Shown here: positions 61,074 through 64,000 of the stretch, one piece after another
Numbering within the stretch: the stretch's first letter is position 1
Layout of the letters: each line of letters opens with the position of its first letter
Source: Plutella xylostella
Taxonomy: Eukaryota > Arthropoda > Insecta > Lepidoptera > Plutellidae
DNA length: 64,000 nt
NCBI RefSeq assembly: GCF_932276165.1
Contig: NC_063995.1
Span: 4,712,001-4,776,000, forward strand
Reading direction: 5' to 3'
Made by a program: the position numbers and the translations under genes
Notes under the pieces: generated by a model
Database searches by the model: none
What the model saw: only the letters and a program-made list of their open reading frames with translations
Told to the model about the DNA's origin: nothing

Positions 61074-64000
61074 CTGCAACAAAATAACATAGTCACTTTT
61101 AAATTAACGTAAATTTAATATAGCACCGTACTAACAATATTTTTCTAAAAATACCAATGCTGATGCGATAAAATATAACCCCTCAGTAAAATAAAATTAT
61201 CAGCCGGATATTGCCAGCCAGTCCTGAGATTGCTCTCCCTATAATAAAGTAAACACATAACTTTTCTAATCTCCTGTACGATTAATTACCCAGTACAAAT
61301 CGTCTAGCCCACAGAAGCCAGCTGGCCACGATTCTCGTTTGTTCTCAGCGTGCTCATTTAAATATGGTAAAGAAGTAGCAATCATATCACAACCTACTAC
61401 ATGATTTACAACTTTACTTTATATGCGAAAAGATAATGAACTTCTGAATAACAGTTATTATATTAGTGTTGTTCAGTCGCCGTCTGTGTTTTCATTTATT
61501 GATTTTCTTAACAACTTCCTGTTACATCATACATTTTATTATAAAAATATGATTTTTAATTAAAATCAGAGGCATAAAAATAACAGTAGGTTTTATATGT
61601 ATGATTAAGCAAACTACAGTTTAGCATAAAGTTCATATCGGCACGTATTTCTATTTCTAATTAAATGCAAGTATACTTTTCAAACCAAGATATACTGTTT
61701 ATGAAAATTTACTCGTCTTTGCGAAGGCAACGGAAAAGTATTGAATCAGGTATACACTACACAACATGTTTATTAAATGACTGAAAAAGATCGACGCTTA
61801 TTAATCTTATTATGGTCACTGGATGTCTAATTGATGTGGGGGCGTCGCGGCTGGCATCGTAATTGTTAGGTCATCGCCGCGCAGGAAATAGATCCTTCGA
61901 CCATCAATAATGCTGTGAGTTAATCGCTGGCAGATCCAATATTACATGCTTCATTTGTTAGAAGAGTTGGTTACATGTGCCAGCATCTCATTATATGTAT
62001 ATTTTTTGTTTCAAGTAAGTTGTGTTTCAAAGGCACCGATACGGACTAATCTCATTATGTTAACCTGGATAAATGTGGTATACTTTAACCACATACGAAA
62101 GTCTGCACGCAGTCAAAGATTTGTATCATCGTTTATCAACATTCCGCGAAGGACGCCTCACGAGCGTGAAGAGAATTTGTACAGATTGCGCGGAGCTTGC
62201 TCGTGATGGTACATAAATCGCTTTCTTTGGCGCGCGGCGGTCGCGGCTAACAGTAGTAGAAGGTGACAAGTGTGTTACGTTAACACATCACCGCGCAGAT
62301 CGGCTCAATTTGCATTGCGGTTTCGATGCAGCTCGCCGACTTCTGCTGAGCAATTCGAAACGTCAGTCGACCCAGAAAGATTTGTTACTACGCTTTCTTT
62401 GGCGCCGGTTGCAGGCCATACTAAACACTTAAATGCATGTTTAATGTTCCCGATTAAAGTTGACATGTTACATTGACAAATTACCAAGACCGTGCGGATT
62501 ACCACTGAGACCACTCTTCTGTTACAATAACGGATAAGGCTGAGGTTCACGAAGCAAAATAGTAAAATTTACACTGTTCTGACCACCTCGTCTGCACCGA
62601 ATTACTGTAAACTAAGTCGTATACCTATATCGAAATAGCAGACTTGAAATTGCTAATAAATTCTATTGCCACCTGCAAAACCTCTTATATGTGGCTTATC
62701 AGTGTAATAAAAATAAACTGTCATATGTTTTAGATTGAAACATAACAGTTAAATTCATAAACATGTCCTGAATTATACTTATTAAATGCAAATTAAGTGC
62801 TTTATTGAAAAAAGTCATCAAGAGTCAGTCTACTGATGGATACGTTGGCATTCCGTGATCGTTTCAGCCTAACACTTTTCCTATCAAGTGTACACAGGAA
62901 TGGAGGTGACATAGAGACGTGGTGGCGATACTTGCAAGTAACGGAGCAGTCGGAGCGGTTTACCGTTTGTGGACATTTTAATGTCTTATTATAAAGCAGC
63001 TTTGAGGCGTGAATGCGGTGGACAAGCTCTTTGCTTTATTACTATCAGACCAACAATCGGGGTTAGCCGAGATTTGTAAGCGGCGGAGCAAGCGCTGTTT
63101 GCTTATTCGGGGTGAATTCATAAGCGAAGCAAAGGTCATCGGGATGTCTGCAGGGCGGCGGCGGCGGCGGCGGCGTGCCCGTGCCCGTATCATGTACCAT
63201 AGATTTGTTGGAATGCTGTCGTGGGCTGTAAACTCAAGAGTCCGTGCAAATGGCACTCGTATCTTCTATTGTTCTGGGCAGTTATGAATACTTATGGAAA
63301 CGTATGTATGGTTCAGCGACATTTCTCAGTAGTAACCTACTTCCTGCATGCTGATTCGTGCATCAAAATATGCTAGTCTCATGTGTTCTTCTCTTATATT
63401 CTAATATTGAATATCATCATCATCATGAGGCAATAATTGTCCGCTGGACCGTTCGTAACACTCTAAGTATTTTCTCCTACCACGCCTATTAGCTAGATCT
63501 CTTAGTCGTCAGCCCACCAGCTGAAAGGCGTCCCACGCTACGTTTGCAATACTTACCTTAGTTCTCTGACATATCATCTCATTTGTATCCTTCATAGGAA
63601 CCCCAATGAACGCTAAGTATTGCTCTGGCAATATGCCATGAGCGACTAATCCATATAAACTAACAAACTGTATATTGTACGAACACGGTGTAGGCACTTA
63701 AGCCATAGTTAATACTATGTGCTGTACGTTAACTTTAGTAAATATTATCTCTATAATCTATAAATTAATCTTTAAGTCACCCACAGTATTGGAATGCCTG
63801 AGTACCGTTTGATTACAAATATGCAAATGATTAATGTTTTAGTAAAGCCCTTAAAGTAATCATAGCAATGCGTTTCGATTTCACAAGTACAATAATAAAT
63901 CTTCTCGATCTCATTTGGTATTAAAGGTTGTAATTAAAGTTTACTATTATGCATCTGCTGATCAACATTTCACCTACATTCGGAGATTGTAATCTTTGAA
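61074..64000 (-). other. Intron or upstream region of the ZP gene, no exon recognised
   Basis: The exon before 61073 must exist because the visible reading frame starts inside a codon. No minus-strand exon with signal-peptide character was found here, so it probably lies beyond 64000. A GCG-triplet run occurs at 63155-63176. Confidence 0.5.

Noticed and set aside
62978..63287. Arginine-rich frames on both strands as a possible first exon of the ZP gene
   Set aside because: They are produced by a GCG-triplet run, with no signal peptide and no donor of the required phase.

Overview
This window looks like nuclear DNA of a moth or butterfly (Lepidoptera). It is AT-rich, its genes are split by canonical GT-AG introns, and the space between genes is packed with small palindromic DNA transposons, tRNA-derived SINEs and 5'-truncated RTE-type LINE pieces. 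The order-level call is an inference from gene structure and repeat style, not from a marker gene. No rRNA gene, bona fide tRNA gene, CRISPR array or bacterial-type operon was seen.

Region 1 to 8.4 kb. One large coding exon on the minus strand (4022-5350) encodes the first 443 residues of a serine-rich, probably disordered protein that I do not recognise. Its downstream intron holds a 1.57-kb element with 86-bp terminal inverted repeats. Upstream of the exon lies a composite repeat (about 5936-8098). Two arms of degenerate ~16-bp units point toward each other around a GC-rich core, and the core is amplified as five near-identical 153-bp tandem units. An 827-bp TA-flanked element has inserted in the left arm.

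Region 8.4 to 40.7 kb. No exon could be recognised. The interval is a patchwork of MITEs, SINEs and LINE fragments, several nested inside one another with readable target-site duplications. Two more members of the arm-core-arm family occur here (16745-17490 and 20762-21680), plus arrays of a different 21-bp motif (20491-20640, 22905-23098 and scattered to about 24780).

Region 40.7 to 61.1 kb. Two real genes converge tail to tail. A complete three-exon plus-strand gene (40744-41754) encodes the mitochondrial octanoyltransferase LIPT2, which starts lipoate synthesis on the glycine cleavage H protein. A 13-exon minus-strand gene (43064-61073, 5' end outside what I can see) encodes a PAN/Apple plus zona pellucida (ZP) domain membrane protein. 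It has a furin-type RKKR site and one C-terminal transmembrane helix, which is the architecture of the insect apical-matrix proteins neyo, nyobe, trynity and NompA. All its exon phases join without a break. The 8.5-kb intron between the last PAN exon and the first ZP exon separates the two halves.

The two recognised genes have no obvious functional link. The strongest candidate for something undescribed is the arm-core-arm repeat family. The GC-rich core is shared among copies, while the flanking 16-bp arrays differ in sequence but keep the same period, the same inverted arrangement and a common GYATAA / TATRC anchor.
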